A stretch of 64,000 bases of DNA from Diogma glabrata (lineage: Eukaryota; Arthropoda; Insecta; Diptera; Cylindrotomidae): contig OY856188.1 of NCBI GenBank assembly GCA_963693315.1, forward strand, positions 266,161,114 through 266,225,113, in the 5' to 3' direction. The notes under the pieces were generated by a model. It saw nothing but the letters and a program-made list of their open reading frames with translations, ran no database searches and was not told the origin of the DNA. Positions 22,140 through 33,830 of this stretch are shown piece after piece; position 1 is the first letter of the stretch, and each line of letters begins with the position of its first letter. The position numbers and the translations under genes are program-made.

Positions 22140-22437
22140 ATAGAATCATCCCCATTTACCATGAAAATACATTTACCATTACGGTAGGTTAAAAAGAAAC
22201 GTAATTGGTCTGCTTGACGAGGACGAAGAGCTGCATATTTTCTGTACAAAGCACAAGGTTGAAACTGCAGCCCTCATCTTTGATCGTAAGTCTTCTTGTT
22301 GTTAAATTCTTTGTATTCCGTAAAGTGACGATAATATATTTCTCAACATCTTCTACGTCCTTTACCGTCAACGATAGAAGCTCGTCACACCGGCAAGCAC
22401 CAAAAATTCCAAAAATTGTAATCACTTTATATAGCAA
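22067..22437 (-). pseudogene. Crypton tyrosine recombinase, catalytic-domain fragment
   Basis: The minus-strand product begins KVITIFGIFGACRCDELL, matching the first half of the Crypton catalytic domain. The catalytic Arg I is retained in G-A-C-R-x-x-E-L. It is followed by LTVKDVEDVEKYIIV, NTKN and RRLTIKDEG. A frameshift near 22250 moves to a second frame encoding YRKYAALRPRQADQ and LRFFLTYRNGKC. The segment with the H-x-x-R, H-G-G-W and nucleophilic Tyr motifs is missing, so the copy cannot be active. Crypton elements are DNA transposons that use a tyrosine recombinase rather than a DDE transposase. Confidence 0.8.
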
Positions 22438-23760
22438 CCAATAGTCAGGAGCTTCAACAAGAAATTTTTCTAGAAATTAATTTTTCCAGTGCGGAACGAC
22501 AAAAATTTATGAATTTTTTTATTTATTTTTTTGTCGTCCGGCGCTCGATAAATTAATTTATTTTTAACTCATTTCTTCATGAATTAAAAATACGTTTATT
22601 TATAGAAAATGAACGTAGAATACGATGGTCATACTAAAAACTCATTTCGTGGGTGGGGCAATGACTAACGATCTATTTGAACATTTTATTTGTTTATAAC
22701 AATAGGAATTTGCTAATAACTTTTATTTATTTAATTTTTTTTAACAACTAGCATCTTTTAACTTTAAAATAAAACAAAACAGAAGTTTCTATCTTTAATA
22801 GAACCGATGTTATATGCATTTTTGAAAATAACTCGTCAAGCCCAAAATCACGAAATTCTAGAAAATTAGAACCGCTGTATTTTCAAAAAAAAAAAAAGTT
22901 CTTGAAACGTATTTTTTTTTCGTTATAAAACCTATACAAAAAATGTCAACCAAATTAAAAATGTGTCGGTCAGAAAGGTGTTCAGTTTGTAAAAGAATGA
23001 TCCATATTCTCATATGTGCTTACACAATGATACCAAATTGAGTGAGAATAAAAATTACGTGGTAATCAAATGAAACTATGTCTTGCCATTCGTATTTTGT
23101 CGACGATGCCGAACAGAAGCAAATTATTACTTTTGGGAATTTTAGCTGTGAAACAAGCTAAAGTGTGTGTAGTCGGAAAATTTATTTAGATCGAAATCGT
23201 GAAAATGTGTTTGATGATTTGATGGAAAAATGAACAAAACCGAAAACAGGATGCAAAAACAAGACACAGTCATGCGAAAAGCAATTTCATCACGTGAACG
23301 TCTTGCTGCTACTTTGCTTTGTTGCACTTAACTAATTATTATATGCGCCGATCTAAACGATTATATGCAACTGATTATTATTCAAATTCATGCATGCGGA
23401 TGGTGTTTTAAACTGTTCACCAATTTTTTCCAATTTTAAGAATATGAATAAAAAGTAAAGAGCTAATTTCAAAATTTCCAAAAAACCAAAGCCTTTACAA
23501 ACAATCGAAAAAAAAACAGCTTCAGGTATACTAACATATGAGTGCGACCTGAAATTAATTGAAATGTCAAAGGCGTGAGAAAAATCAATTATCATCTGCA
23601 GCGCATGAGAGCTGAGAATATCAGTGAGAATGTAAAATCATTCTCACGCGTACACTCACATGAGTAAGAACATCGTTCTCATGAGAACGAGAGAGAATCG
23701 TCCGATGAGAATGAGAATGCGTTCTCATCGGTGCTTACACTGTGGGGATTAGAATAAGTA

Positions 23761-24265
23761 CGTATTTACATTAGAATACTTCTCATGAAATCGGGTGACC
23801 GACAAACAGAAATTTTTTGAAAATTCAAACTCTTTCTGACCCAAAACTTTAAAAAATGTTTCCAAAACAAGGATTAGATTTTGTAATTTTTCACAAGAAT
23901 CAGAACATGTATTATTGCCCAAACACTCGTTTATTAAAATTAATACTGTGTTAAGCCAGAACTTTTACACAAACTATTAATTTAATTGCTCCCATGGTCA
24001 TAGTTACTGTTACAATATAAATAAAAATAAAAAAATTCATTAAATATTGAAAATAAAAATAAAACTGGGTGCCCATTTCACTTCATTGAAGAAGTTTGTG
24101 GTGTTGAAGATTGGTACTTATGCGAGAACCAAGCTATCACAAAAGCGACCACTCTTTTCCACCAAAAACCTCTCCCAAGTGCCGTGGGGAATCAATTGGT
24201 CGGTCGATCGCATATGCTCCGCATATTTCAAGAAAAATTTAACCACACACATAAAATTTTTTATT
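23761..24265. other. Intergenic stretch, no confident gene
   Basis: The plus-strand frame 24047-24316 has ordinary composition but no recognised motif and no supporting context. Confidence 0.35.
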
Positions 24266-24570
24266 TTAATTACACATTCTCTGAGGATAAGGGTTGAGCC
24301 ACGTATTGAGTGGTAGAAGCTTCCACAGATACTTCCTCATCGAGATGAGGAAGTGCTGCTTCAGCTTCTTCTTTTTCATACGAGTGCTTTTTTGAATGTA
24401 TTTATTTTGGTCCAGTTTTGTCTGGTCCTTTTGAGCTTCCTGGACGTTACGGGCTCGGGCAACGGAACTGGCTTTTCCACTTCCTGGACCGCAACGACCA
24501 ACGAGTTCAACGGACCAACTTCTGGGCCTTGTGACTCCTCCATACATCTCCTTTGTTGTGGTGTTTGTGG
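24266..24570 (-). pseudogene. Possible degenerate coding segment next to the gap
   Basis: Sequence here is distinctly more GC-rich than its surroundings and codes plausibly on the minus strand, switching frame near 24390. One frame gives EESQGPEVGPLNSLVVAVQE and KPVPLPEPVTSRK. The other gives EEAEAALPHLDEEVSVEAS and a stop near 24255. It lies downstream (minus strand) of Gypsy integrase remnants and could be a pol C-terminal tail, but I do not recognise it. It is cut by the assembly gap. Confidence 0.3.
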
Positions 24571-24770
24571 NNNNNNNNNNNNNNNNNNNNNNNNNNNNNN
24601 NNNNNNNNNNNNNNNNNNNNNNNNNNNNNNNNNNNNNNNNNNNNNNNNNNNNNNNNNNNNNNNNNNNNNNNNNNNNNNNNNNNNNNNNNNNNNNNNNNNN
24701 NNNNNNNNNNNNNNNNNNNNNNNNNNNNNNNNNNNNNNNNNNNNNNNNNNNNNNNNNNNNNNNNNNNNNN
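24571..24770. other. Assembly gap (200 N)
   Basis: Exactly 200 undetermined bases. Reading frames that span it carry no information. Confidence 1.
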
Positions 24771-24959
24771 TGAACAACGATCTATTTCGGCACAGCAAAA
24801 CGTGATATGTGTTCAGCAAATTTTTTTTTTTGCTGCTATATCTCGCATCGTTTATGCTTCCAGCCATCTCGGTTGTTAACAGATAACTAAAACCTTCGGA
24901 TTAAGGTAGTGGAAATACATTGTCGATATGTATACATGTTCGATACAATAGTTTGGTAT

Positions 24960-25320
24960 TTGGATTTTTCCTAACTTTAAATTCGTATGTTTTTGAACCT
25001 TTTGATCGTTGATATTCCATTTACTCTTTCGCCCAGAGATTAATATCTTTATTAAAGTTTAACCAAAAATATTTACGTGTGACCTGTTTTCGTACCACTA
25101 GCGCATGGTTGAGAAAGTCCATGCATTGATCTAAATACTGCTTCAAGTAAAGTGGGTGGAACATAAGGTCGATTAATCAAAGTCTCAATTTCATACCATA
25201 ATTTGTAGTGGGTCGCCGGAATATGGATTTGCACGACTTCCAGATTTTTACAGATTTAAAAATTTTGTTATTTGCATCTTGATGTTTTTCTACATTTTCC
25301 AAGTTAAATTTATTTGAATC
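24960..25320 (-). pseudogene. Ty3/Gypsy pol remnant: RNase H-integrase linker and integrase zinc finger
   Basis: Minus-strand frames give NLENVEKHQDANNKIF (linker-like), then RPYVPPTLLEAVFRSMHGLS, which matches the stretch just before and into the HHCC zinc-binding domain of Gypsy integrases (usually RP-VP...VF--LH-LSHPG). It continues with FNKDINLWAKE..YQRSK, the counterpart of the CC half, in which the first Cys is lost. Frameshifts and stops are numerous (e.g. near 25095 and 25190). The catalytic core is not visible. On the same strand, RNase H (29.3-29.6 kb) and RT (33.2-33.8 kb) remnants follow in the correct pol order, so this may be one element broken up by insertions. Confidence 0.65.
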
Positions 25321-25840
25321 CATTGCTTCTGCTTTATCATTATCCATACACAGTTGAAAAAGTTACTGCAATTTTTAATACATGGGTTATGTATAGCAAG
25401 TTATTATTAAATTGCAAAGCAAATGTTGTATTAAAACTAATTCTAATGCAAAACCACAAATTTTTTGTACAACTCTATCATAATAAATTATTTTTTATAT
25501 ACTAATGGTAGAAGTTTGAAAACAACTTGCTACGCTTGAAGTTTAAACTTCCTAATGCTAAGAGCATTAAATTTATTTTTAAAGCAAGCTTTGCATTGTT
25601 TTATAATGGAGACTTCCATAGCACCTATATGTGTAGCAATTTGCATTACATATTCAGCTTATTTTTAACTGTGTACGAGATAACGTGTCAGCTTACAGAT
25701 CCTCTGATCTTCTCACATATGCCATAAATCTTTTGAGAGTTGTGAAATATAATGTTATGCCACAATTCAACGTGTTATTCTAACCAGTAGCATTTATAAG
25801 AAGACCTACACTCACTCCAGAACAAGTTCAGGTTCTGTAC

Positions 25841-25911
25841 TGGTGGATTGAAAGGAATGTAGGCTTTGGTAGTTAACTAACAGTCAAAGCTACATTGCCG
25901 TCCAATCACCA
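25841..25911. ncRNA. miRNA-precursor-like hairpin (candidate)
   Basis: The 5' arm (25841-25869, tggtggattg ... ctttgg) and the 3' arm (25883-25911, gtcaaagc ... aatcacca) pair over about 28 nt with a few bulges and a loop of about 14 nt. Size and shape fit a miRNA precursor; a small palindromic repeat is the alternative. No known miRNA was recognised with confidence. Confidence 0.3.
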
Positions 25912-26981
25912 CACTTATCCATTATCTTCCTTATAATATGACTAATTGGCATTTCTCATTAACATCTACAATCACGCATAATAACAAATATAAGATTCTC
26001 GACAATACATTACATTATGCATATTCGTAATTGGATAGGTCTATACAATCAACAGATCCATATAAAGATCTATTAATCGCTCCTCCAACAATACGATTTT
26101 CCGTAATCAATATCGTTACACGTTCATCATAACATTAATCTGTTAAAGCAAACAAAGGAAAATTCTGCATAATTGCATTTTTTACATTAAAACATTTCTG
26201 TTAAATGTTCATTGATACGACCTGATTTTATTTATTTGATGTTACAGTTGTATTAGTTTATCGATCTTGTTTACTTCGTAAATTATTAACGATGTTCATC
26301 TTTTTGCTATTTCACTTTTTTATATAATGTTAATAACTGAAACAAAAGCAATTAATGCGTTTGGATTTCTCTTTTTGTCTGGATGATTAACAATTAAAAA
26401 CGAAGTGCAAAATTCTAAACCAATTTTTCATATTTGCATTTAGATGATGCTGCATCAAGATGATGCTAATTGTGAACGATCTTTGACTTTATACGTGATT
26501 TCTTTATTTTGGAAACGGAAAATGAAATGTCAATAGAGAAGAATATACGAATGTTTAAATAATCATCTCCCTTACACACTTTTGTTTAGATTATTTATAG
26601 AATGCTTTTACATTTTCCCGGTCAGTTCGATTTAGGATTTTTTTTAAGTCAGAATATCTAATTAAGACTCCGCGCTCGATTTTTCAAGAGTAGACATTTA
26701 ATTAAATTCTTTTGAAAACAAAAATTCGAATTGATTTATTTTTAGTTAGGAATTTGGTTGTGATTTCCTAAAGTCGGTTTAGTGACGCAAAATTTGAAGT
26801 TAAATTGAACCAAAAGTTTTTTTTTTGTTGAATCGTGTTCGATATTCTAAAATAAAATAATTATCGTTTTTTTTTTAAACATAATAAAATGTAAACCAAA
26901 GTTTTTTCTTTTGAATTCTTTCGCGAATACAGTAACGATGATCGAAACTGCCTTTTTTTTGAGTTATTCTTAGTTTGACTA
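25912..26981. other. Non-coding stretch
   Basis: AT-rich; no gene or repeat recognised. Confidence 0.4.
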
Positions 26982-26984
26982 TAA

Positions 26985-29132
26985 CACTGTGCGACAGCCC
27001 AAATCCGCTGGGGTTCTGACAACCGGGAAAAGTTATATCGGTCAAAAAAAAGTTATGTGTGTCCCGGCGTTTCGCTGGGGTCACGTCTAGGAATCGAGAT
27101 ATATCGATTTTGAAGTTAGTAAGTATCATATAGGGGAAATTGTCACGTTTTGGGGGTCATTTTTTGACATAACTTAAGAACGACTAGTCCGATTTTGCTG
27201 AAACAAATTTAGAAAATAAGAATTACAATTCCTTTAATCTACTGATATACTAAACTGAATAAGTAATGAAAAAATAAAAAAATAAAAAATAGAATAAATA
27301 AAAATAAAAAAAATAAAATAAATAAAATGAAAAAATAATAAAATAAAGTGAAAAAAAAAAATATAAATAATAAAAATACAAATAAAATAATAAAATAAAA
27401 AATATAATAAATAAATAATAAATAATAAATAAATAAATAATAATAAATAAATAATAATAATAATAAATAATAAATAATAAATAATAAATAATAAATAATA
27501 AATAATAAATAATAAATAATAAATAATAATAATAAATAATAAATAATAAATAATAAATAATAAATAAATAAAAATATAATAATAAATACTAAATAAATAA
27601 ATAATAAATAATAAATTAATAAATAATTAAATAATAAATAAATAATAAATAATAATAATAATAATAAATAATAAATAATAAATAATAAATAATAAATAAT
27701 AAATAATAAATAATAAATAATAAATAATAAATAATAAATAATAATATAATAAATAATAAATAATAAATAATAAATAATAAATAATTAAATAATAAATAAT
27801 AAATAATAAATAAATAAATAATAAATAATTAAATAATAAATAATAAATAATAAATAATAAATAATAAATAATAAATAATAAATAATAAAATAATAATAAA
27901 TAATAAATAATAAATAATAAATAAATAAATAATAAATAATAAATAATAAATAATAAATAATAAATAATAAATAATAAATAATAAATAATAAATAATAAAA
28001 TAATAAATAATAAATAATAAATAATAAATAATAAATAATAAATAATAAATAATAAATAAATAAATAATAAATAATAAATAATAAAATAATAAATAATAAA
28101 TAATAAATAATAAATAATAAAATAATAAATAATAAATAATAAAATAATAAATAATAAATAATAAATAATAAATAATGAAATAATAAATAATAAATAATAA
28201 ATAATAAAAAATAAATAATAATAATAAATAATAAATAATAAATAATAAATAATAAATAATAAATAATAAATAATAAATAATAATAATAAATAATAAATAA
28301 TAAATAATAAATAATAAATAATAAATAATAAATAAAATAATAAATAATAAATAATAAAATATAATAAAAATATAAAATAAAAATTATAATAAAAATAATA
28401 AAATAAAATAATAATATAAAATAAATAAATAAAAATAAATAAAAAATTAATAAAAGAGAAAATAAAAATAAAACAGTAAAAAAAAATAAAATCAATACAC
28501 ACAGACATGTCCAAATACATTTAAAAAAATAAATTTCGGAGTTTATTACAGTAAAAATATTAAAAAAAAAATGTCTATGAAAAATCAATATTCTTGTCAA
28601 AATGAGATACCTTTACTTAATTGTGAATAAAAGCGAAACGCGTTCATCGATTTTACATGATCCATATCTCATTTTGTCGGAAAGATTATGTGATTTTACG
28701 TCAAAGTAATAAGACTTGACACATTTTCCCCGTTTTTGAATTTTTCATGATTTTTTAAAATACAGTTTTTTTTATTTTTTTCCGCAAAAAATTATTTTTT
28801 TACTGCATAAATTTATTTATAACGTCGAAACTGTTAATTGTGTAAAAAATAGTATATATAATAGATTAAAGGAATTGTAATTTTTAATTTTTCTAAACTT
28901 GTTTCAGTAAAATCGGACTAGTCGTTCTCAAGTAATGTAAAAAAAAGACCCCCAAACGTGACAATTTCCCCTATATAGATACCTACTAACTTCGAATCGA
29001 TATATCTCGATTCCTCCTAGACGTGACCCAGCAAAACGCCGGGACACGTATAACTTTTTTTTGACCGATATAACTTTTCCCGATAGTCAGAACCCCAGCA
29101 GATCACTGACCCCTACCATTTGTCGCACAGTG
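26985..29132. mobile_element. Foldback element carrying a heptamer satellite, TAA target duplication
   Basis: Inverted arms of about 275-300 bp (26985-27260 and 28835-29132) begin CACTGTGCGACA and share atatatcgattt, gacgactagtccgatttt-like and ggggaaattgtcacg phrases. They are flanked by TAA at 26982-26984 and 29133-29135, consistent with a PIF/Harbinger-type 3-bp duplication. The centre is a long AT satellite plus about 380 bp of unique sequence (28450-28830). No transposase. Confidence 0.8.
27290..28440. repeat. Heptanucleotide satellite (AATAAAT)n
   Basis: About 1.15 kb of 7-bp units with 3-, 4- and 10-bp slippage variants, almost free of G and C. It produces long Tyr/Leu/Ile/Phe frames on the minus strand that are artefacts of the repeat. 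Confidence 0.95.
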
Positions 29133-29339
29133 TAATTGAAAAAAAGATTTAAAAGAAATAAAAACATGTGATGAAAATTTATATTGCTAGTGGTAATTCA
29201 ATTAAGCTTATTGATGTCAAAATATAAATATTAAAAAACAAAAAAAAATGAAAATTTGTAAAATGAAAAAGAATAATGCTAATATTTGATTAAAAGAAAA
29301 ATTAATGATTTGAAAAAGAAAAAAAACAGGTTTTTTCTG

Positions 29340-29600
29340 GTCAAGCGACGCATTGGAATTTTTCTTTGTCATTTCAAACATACTTATCCTTGGAGCATAA
29401 CTGTATCCCACGATACAGTTATTACAATAATCTAGTTGCCTAGCTTGTCTTGGACTTCTTTCTGTTTTTGATTCGATAGCGTATATCAGTGGTTTGTGAT
29501 CGGAGTGCTTAATGGCTAAAATCTCGCGATCGAAAGCTGCATATTTGTTTTCGGCGTCTACGGCTTCTCTCCCAGGATCCCGTTGTCTCAGGATCCCGCA
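29340..29600 (-). pseudogene. Ty3/Gypsy RNase H remnant with internal deletion
   Basis: Minus-strand product with AENKYAAFDREILAIK immediately followed by SDHKPLIYAIESKTERSPRQ and ARQLDY. Gypsy RNase H domains normally have about 15 further residues between these blocks (the H-F-R-H-F-L-E-G region), so this copy has a clean in-frame deletion. It is preceded by sequence that is not pol (ggatcc-rich) and followed by a diverged continuation. Non-functional. Confidence 0.85.
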
Positions 29601-30446
29601 GTGAAAAAGATTCATGAGAAATTCCGGGAATCATGCTAGTTCCCGGGATTTCCCGTAATGCTGAAATTTGCTTGATATTAGGTTTAAACTATCTTTTTCA
29701 ATATGAAAAGAACAGTTGTAAGAAAATTATATTGATTTTAAATACCATATATTTAAATACGTTAGCCAATTAAATTTTGATTTAAAATCTCCAAGTATAA
29801 TTAAAATAAAACAAAACACATGTTAACAATATTTTACTAGCATGGTCAGTTAGCCATAAAACAAATCTAGCGGTATTATTAGTAGGCCGTTTTGTTTGCA
29901 GTGGTAAATGGCTGTTTTTAACGTAATTTTTGCCGTTTTAAGTAGATAAACCACTTGTATCTACAGCTTGAAGTTGAACGAAAAAATGGATGCTCTTGTT
30001 TGTGATGCCACACGGACGGTAAGTGTTATTGATCGTTCATATAGGACGTCAAAAATGTCATAAAGCAAATTAAAATATATGAAGCAACTGGTAAACGAGC
30101 AGAAAATATTTGTTACATTACGTCCTTGTAAAATTTGTTACTTTACGTCCTTGTTACTTTATACCCTCTTAAGCCCTATTGTAGGAAGTATAAAAATGTT
30201 GTATCTACCACAGGTGTAAAGCTAATTTCAGCCCTAGCAAGTTGTTGCACTCGACAACGTCGTAGGCAACAAATTTTCAGTCGGAATGAAATTTTTAACT
30301 TTATACCCTTACATAAATAAATATTAATTAGTGATGCACCAAGTACCCGAAAATTACCCGCTACCTGGCTCACCAGGTCCAATTTTGAAATACTCGATGT
30401 TTACCCGTATCCGGCATTTTTCCAGTACCCGATCCTGGGTAAAAAT

Positions 30447-31230
30447 TAAAAAAAAAATTATTTAAAAAACTTGAAATATTTGAAAAAAAAAATTTTTAAG
30501 AAACGCTTTTCTTTTCATTCTTATGCATACTGTAAAAAAATTACTAAAAAGCAAATAATAAAAATAATTCCAAGACTCAAATAAATTTTCGAAAAACCTC
30601 CGTAAAAAATTCAAAAATAAAAATAATTCCAAAACTCGAATAGATTTTCCAAAAAATTCAAAATCGAGAAAATCTGACACATTCGTTAAAGAAAAGCGTG
30701 GGACGCTAATCCTACACGCGAAACATTGACGGAACTGCGACTACCATCAATTGTGATTCTAAATGAATAAAAAATAAAATAATTATATCATTGCACTACG
30801 TCGTTGAAAGAAAGTATTCGAAAAATATGCACAAAAAAATATAATTCAAAATTCTTATATAAAAACCGCATGCTATTGACAACGTTAGATCCTAAACATG
30901 ATGCTTTGAGATGCTTCTAGTCACAAAATGATAGAAAATAAATAGTAATGATATAGCAGTCGCAATTCCGTCAATGTTCTCACGCTTTTCTTTAACGAAT
31001 GTGTCAGATTTTCTCGATTTTGAATTTTTTGGAAAATCTATTCGAGTTTTGGAATTATTTTTATTTTTGAATTTTTTACGGAGGTTTTTAGAAAATTTAT
31101 TTGAGTCTTGGAATTATTTTTATTATTTGCTTTTTAGTAATTTTTTTTACAGTATGCATAAGAATGAAGTAAAGAAAAGCGTTTCTTAAAAATTTTTTTT
31201 TTCAAATATTTCAAGTTTTTTGAATATTTT
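30447..31230. repeat. Near-perfect foldback, about 260-290 bp arms
   Basis: The left arm 30447-30742 and right arm 30955-31230 are almost exact inverse copies (e.g. cgcttttctttaacgaatgt, ttctcgattttgaatttttt, cagtatgcat). They enclose about 210 bp. High arm identity implies recent origin or gene conversion. No gene. Confidence 0.85.
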
Positions 31231-31688
31231 TTTATTATATTGCTGGGTTTTAGTATGCGACTGTGAATGGTATTATTGACCAATCAGAAATAAGAATTTT
31301 TTGTGAGTATAAAATTAGATTACTTCAGAAGATGGCCTAACAAGCTGAAATATATATAGAGTAACAGTAAAATTATAAAAAACTTTATTTTCTTTAATTT
31401 TTCTATTAAACTTATAAGTAACAAGAGGTTGACATTATGTTATTTGAAACTTTACGGCAAGTGCCAACAGCAAACAGTGTTAATTATATAAAATTTGTTT
31501 TGTGATTAGTAGATAATAAAATTGACAGTCCATAGCTCGCATGTTAAAACTAGGATAACCATCTTTGCTAAACACTTCTCTAGTAACAATTTTGCGTTTT
31601 TTCCAGCTCGAAAAAATCTAAAATCTCGATAAAGACCACTTTTTGAAAAGGCCACTGAGTTTCAAAAGTTTTCAATACTCTATTAAAA

Positions 31689-31965
31689 CTAGGGGACCCC
31701 TGTGCCTTTGCTCCAAATATTTTCTCATAAATTAATAACATAAACCCTGTTTGCAACGTCTAGTTCAAGCAAAGCATAAACTGAAACTGAAATGAAATAA
31801 AAAATTTAATAAAACAAAAGTTAAAAATATTCAAAGTTTGTTTCGTTTATTTTAATCGTCGTTTAATTTTTTTTATATTTTTTTGTATTCTATCCTTTCG
31901 CTTCCGTATTCTCTTCTTTCCTATGATATGGCTACGCTTTTTCGTAGCTTGTATATTATATATAT
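31689..31965. repeat. 'CTAGGGGACCCC' repeat, short copy
   Basis: Starts ctaggggacccctgtgc, then aaatattttctcataaatta, cctgtttgcaacgtctagtt, and ends with cctatgatatggctacgc and ttttcg. The same blocks in inverse orientation make up 44860-46146. Confidence 0.65.
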
Positions 31966-33224
31966 GAATATGATAATCGTTTTAAAATGACCATGTTCTA
32001 CAACGGGATATTTTTAAAGCAAATGGATAGGACATTTCTGAAGTTCTTGTTTAGCAATTGTACTGCGCACACAATTGAAAGATATTTTGAATTTTTCTTA
32101 AGGACGCATCATACAAGATGAATTTATATCAGTACAGTAGTAGTCAGTATAGTAGTCGTCCTTGTTTGACGCCTCACGGTTTATCTTAATAGGAAAGTTT
32201 TTATAGGATCTTGTTTCATCCGTAATAGGATGTTGTTATATCCGCGATAAACGATATAATTTGGTTTTGTTGCATTATAACTCAACAAAATTACTCTCTA
32301 TTCTATTATTCGTTTTAGGTATGATTAATAAATGTCTTTCATTGTTGGAAGTTACACACGATCGAAGCTTAGGACTCAGGACAAATGCTTGAGAGGAAGG
32401 AACACGAAGTTGAGGAACTGTAACAAAACTATGAATTCGTGAGACAGTAAGATAATCTATGCCATTAGATTTTAGTTTATCTTTAAGATTTATAAATTTT
32501 GAAAATTTATCGCAGGACTATTAGTAAAATTTTGTCTCATCCGGAGAGTTTGTCGTCAAACTCCGAGGTGGTCACCCTAGCTAAAACGCAGCTTAAAGCT
32601 TTTAAATTTAAGTATGAAATTTGTCTTGTTATACTGAGTTTTTTGAAATCCATTTAAATTTAATTCATAAAAATTTATTCTATGAAGTTTATTGTAAAAC
32701 AATACATATTCTGATTCCTTTCCACTTTTCACCCTTTAAAGTAATTAAATTGATAAAAATTTTTAGAATTCTCGGATTGTTTGTAAATGAGAATAAAATT
32801 CAATCAAATACCCGAACGAGTACCCAGCCGGGCATTATATAAACTGGGAACCCAGTTTTTTTATTTCTAGGACTCGGTGTATAACTTCTATCAATTGTTA
32901 CAGTCTAGTTATCTCTATATTTATAGTAAACCGATCTAAGCTTTTTTTTTCAAGGATCGTTCTAAACTAAAACCTTTAGTTGATAAGGAGAACTTAGTTT
33001 TCAAAATCGTTTACTTTATACTATAAAGATATTCAAAAAGGATGTTTTAACTAAACGCCAACAATTATAATATATCTATTTTTTTAAAAAATTTGCATTT
33101 AATCTCACCTGTTTTTATATGTTTTATCCCGGGAAAAATCACGGGATCCTGGGATATATGCGATTTTATCCCATCGTCCCGGGAAATAAAATTTAACGGG
33201 AAATGAGAAACCCTAGTTTCCACT

Positions 33225-33830
33225 GCTACTATGCATCGGTGATACCGCTAAATTCACCATCGCTTATTGAGTGTACTAACATTGTTGCTTTTGTTAGAGG
33301 TGTTTTAGCCTCATTAAATGCTGTTTCACATTTATCTGTCCAAGAAAATTCTTTGGCGAGAGAAAAAATCTTTGCTAAAGTCGATAGATTGTGATGTATG
33401 GAAGAAATCGTTGAGTCTGCTTAATACTAATCGGTATAGGAAAATCTTCAATGACCTTTACACTATCTCTAGAAAGAAGAATACCATCTTCAGAGACAGC
33501 GTGACTCAGAAGACAGAAAGTCTAATTGGGATACTCCAAAAATACATTTTTCTTGATTTATCGTCAGACTATATTCCACAAGATGTTGAAAAAAATTATT
33601 TTAAGGTATCGTTTGAGTTCTTCCGGATTTACACTGAAAATCAAAAGATCATCAATGGATATGAACACGAAATCAAAACCTTGACAAACTTGGTGGATAA
33701 AGCATTGAAACGATTGTACCGCGTTTCGTAACGAAAAGACGGCCGAATCGAGAAAAATGGCAGATACAAAAGTTGTCGGACGTCAAGGACAAGCGCCTCA
33801 CGAAGTATAAAATATGAGGTAATCATCAAA
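33225..33830 (-). pseudogene. Ty3/Gypsy reverse transcriptase remnant
   Basis: Minus-strand blocks in order: LRNAVQSFQCF (usual LRNA-QTFQRF), then FVFISIDDLLIFSVNPEELK, where the catalytic Y-x-DD box has become S-I-D-D. Next come KCIFGVSQLDFL and, near 33230-33390, FSLAKEFSWTDKCETAFNEA, LVHSISDG and ITDA, which is the connection toward RNase H. Several frameshifts and stops break it (e.g. near 33480, 33570 and 33650). It belongs to the same strand and order as the RNase H and integrase pieces. Confidence 0.85.

Larger units (their letters stand above)
20640..23760. mobile_element. Composite inverted-arm block enclosing Crypton remnants
   Basis: The left arm (about 20750-21310) and right arm (about 22480-23030) are inverted copies. 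They share tattgttataaacaaataaa, gttctattaaagatagaaac, atttttggcttcacggg, gaccgacacattttt and tttatcgagcgc. A second, direct partial copy of the left arm lies at 21310-21770. The outer flanks (20655-20790 and 23600-23750) share runs of ttctcatgagaac-like and actcacatgag phrases in inverted order. The centre (21980-22440) holds coding remnants of a Crypton recombinase. Whether arms and Crypton moved as one unit is not shown. Confidence 0.65.
29605..33225. mobile_element. Composite insertion between Gypsy RT and RNase H, hAT-like ends (approximate)
   Basis: The two pol pieces are separated by 3.6 kb. Both ends of the separating DNA show cagtg followed by a/gaaa and subterminal cccggga/acgggaaat motifs (29609 onward; inverse near 33180-33225), suggesting a CAGTG-ended hAT-like element. 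No 8-bp duplication was found, so the boundaries are uncertain. Further pieces are nested inside: a tagtgatgcaccaagtaccc terminus-like motif at 30330, a foldback at 30447 and a repeat at 31689. A possible mini-exon (ATG at 29987 ending in a gtaagt donor near 30019) is noted. Confidence 0.4.

Noticed and set aside
24353..24879. Reading frames spanning the N gap
   Set aside because: Most of their length is undetermined sequence; only the minus-strand segment outside the gap is kept as a tentative pseudogene.
27627..28600. Two long Tyr/Leu/Ile/Phe reading frames on the minus strand
   Set aside because: They are the translation of an AATAAAT heptamer array (7-residue period) with no flanking coding sequence.
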